From an uncultured Campylobacter sp. (GTDB lineage Bacteria; Campylobacterota; Campylobacteria; Campylobacterales; Campylobacteraceae), in assembly GCF_938045625.1 (NCBI RefSeq), contig NZ_CALIAV010000023.1, positions 1 through 64,000 of the forward strand: a stretch of DNA of 64,000 bases, read 5' to 3'. The notes under the pieces are model-generated. The model saw nothing but the letters and a program-made list of their open reading frames with translations, had not been told where the DNA came from and made no database searches. Below, piece by piece: positions 62,975 through 64,000 of the stretch. Position 1 is the first letter of the stretch. Every line of letters starts with the position of its first letter. A program made the translations under genes and the position numbers.

Positions 62975-64000
62975 TAAAACCTCCTTATTTCGATATTGAT
63001 TTCGCTTAAATTCGAATTTTCGTCCAGACACCCGAGCTTGTGTTTGCCTTGCGTTAAATTTAAGGTATTTTCGCTCGCGTTGTTTACTTTTTCCCATTCG
63101 TTTTCGTCGATTTTGAGATATATCTCATCGCCGATATATGCGTAACATTTTAGCATAACTTTAGTTAAATTTTCATCGCTTAGCAGAATTTGATTATTTG
63201 ACGGCGTTGCAACGAGAGGTTTATAGCTTTTAAATTTATAGTAACAAGGACTTTCTTTGATATCTTCTTGAGTAATCGCGCCGTTTTTTAGTAAAAATCC
63301 TACCTCATCGCCTCTGATACTCTCGCAGATATCTTTTAGCGCTACGCCCTCTATTTGCCAGTCATCCTCTTCATCTCTGCACTCTTTAAATTTAAACGCG
63401 TCAAGACAGGTTTTTTTGGACTCAATGCCGCCTGGCGCGCCCATGAAAGACAGTTTTTGCTTTTGAGCTAGTAGTTTAAAGACGTCAAAAACCGTGCGAG
63501 ACGCGTCGCTAAATCCGCTTAAATTTTGCGTCTTTTTGCCGTTAAAGTTACCAAACCACACCGCGACCGTGTAGTCGTTATTTACGCCGATCGTGTATAT
63601 ATCGCGCGAACCGTAGCTGGTGCCGGTTTTAAAGGCGATTTGAGGCGTGTCTTTTGCGTATTGCCATGCGACGCCCAGATAGCTTCTTGACGCGCTTGAG
63701 AGCATTTTTGAGGTTAGATACGCGCTTTGCGGGCTGATTAGCCGTCCGTAGCCTAGTATCGTCTTGCCGGCCGCTTCCAGCGGTTTTAGCTCGCCGCCGT
63801 TTGCGTAGATAGTGTAGAGGTGGGCTAAATTTAGCAGGCTCATTTCCGCACTTCCAAGCGCGATACTATCTGCGTAAAATTCCTTTGAATTGCTCACCAA
63901 ACGCACTCTAGAAAGCAGCTCGTAAAGAGAGTTTTCGCCTAATTTGTTGTTTAGGCTAACGGCCGGGATATTTAGGCTAAGCGCTAGCGCCTCGGTCGCT
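62974..64000 (-). CDS. pbpC: penicillin-binding protein 1C, C-terminal part
   Basis: The frame continues to the right edge with no start inside it, so only about 341 C-terminal residues are seen. ALSLNIPAVSLNNKLG and LGSAEMSLLNLAHLYTIYANGG belong to the transpeptidase domain; AFKTGTSYGSRDIYTIGVN carries the KTG box. The tail ends in a BiPBP_C-like domain. A GTG at 63906 is internal and not the start. Cotranslated with the alpha-2-macroglobulin gene. Confidence 0.9.
   Translation of the reverse strand, partial: ATEALALSLNIPAVSLNNKLGENSLYELLSRVRLVSNSKEFYADSIALGSAEMSLLNLAHLYTIYANGGELKPLEAAGKTILGYGRLISPQSAYLTSKMLSSASRSYLGVAWQYAKDTPQIAFKTGTSYGSRDIYTIGVNNDYTVAVWFGNFNGKKTQNLSGFSDASRTVFDVFKLLAQKQKLSFMGAPGGIESKKTCLDAFKFKECRDEEDDWQIEGVALKDICESIRGDEVGFLLKNGAITQEDIKESPCYYKFKSYKPLVATPSNNQILLSDENLTKVMLKCYAYIGDEIYLKIDENEWEKVNNASENTLNLTQGKHKLGCLDENSNLSEINIEIRRF

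Noticed and set aside
62975..63097. 41-residue N-terminal extension of the alpha-2-macroglobulin
   Set aside because: It lies wholly inside pbpC in another frame, while ATG 62974 has AAGGAGG and opens a signal peptide.

Overview
The window looks like a chromosome segment from Campylobacter, most like the oral, higher-GC species (C. rectus, C. showae, C. curvus). The evidence is the gene content and order: flgL-ftsK; glmU-coaBC-hypothetical-uppS followed by prepilin peptidase-lptG-truA; and tgt-COG3400-aroB-mscS-mtaB-ftsH-like. All of these are familiar Campylobacterota neighbourhoods. Base composition is moderate except for two AT-rich islands, at 1-1160 and about 25010-26150, which look foreign.

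Layout. 1-1166: inner end of an integrated element, with a primase/helicase-like gene cut by the window edge, abutting the 3' end of tRNA-Leu(CAA). 1344-7156: hup, yaaA, flgL (sigma-54 promoter) and ftsK. 7345-15347, minus strand: envelope and cofactor genes (DUF3137 remnant, truA, lptG, prepilin peptidase, uppS, hypothetical, coaBC, glmU). 15401-19236: a PepSY membrane gene behind a likely Fur box, then motA-motB-fliP behind a second sigma-54-like promoter. 19380-24857: TolC/adaptor/RND efflux operon. 25010-26266: a prophage scar carrying a Cys-rich HNH-like cargo gene. It is fused to a truncated PepSY gene that leads into a TonB-dependent receptor.

29154-32989: a Sel1-repeat lipoprotein, then a three-gene minus-strand operon (Met/Lys/Asp-repeat exported peptide, OmpR-type regulator, sensor kinase) and an AEC transporter. 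33136-37636: MacA-MacB-outer membrane factor export operon. 37737-47832: CorA-like protein and tgt on the minus strand, then a tightly packed plus-strand run from COG3400 to mogA. That run includes an FtsH homolog whose zinc-binding HExxH is replaced. 48082-54836, minus strand: dedA, then the methionine uptake and diaminopimelate cluster (small membrane protein, ddh, metN, metI, three tandem metQ). A putative Met/Cys-rich leader peptide with mutually exclusive hairpins lies between metI and the first metQ. 54877-64000, minus strand: valS, a bacterial alpha-2-macroglobulin, and pbpC, which runs off the right edge.

The observations most worth following are the leader-peptide attenuator candidate, the Met-repeat/two-component operon with direct repeats at its promoter, the catalytically dead FtsH paralog in a conserved operon, the prophage scar, the interrupted DUF3137 gene, an apparent ATT start for ftsK, and lineage-specific insertions in TruA, ValS and an RND adaptor. 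Those insertions lie in DNA rich in the word AAATTTG, which is also scattered through the intergenic regions.
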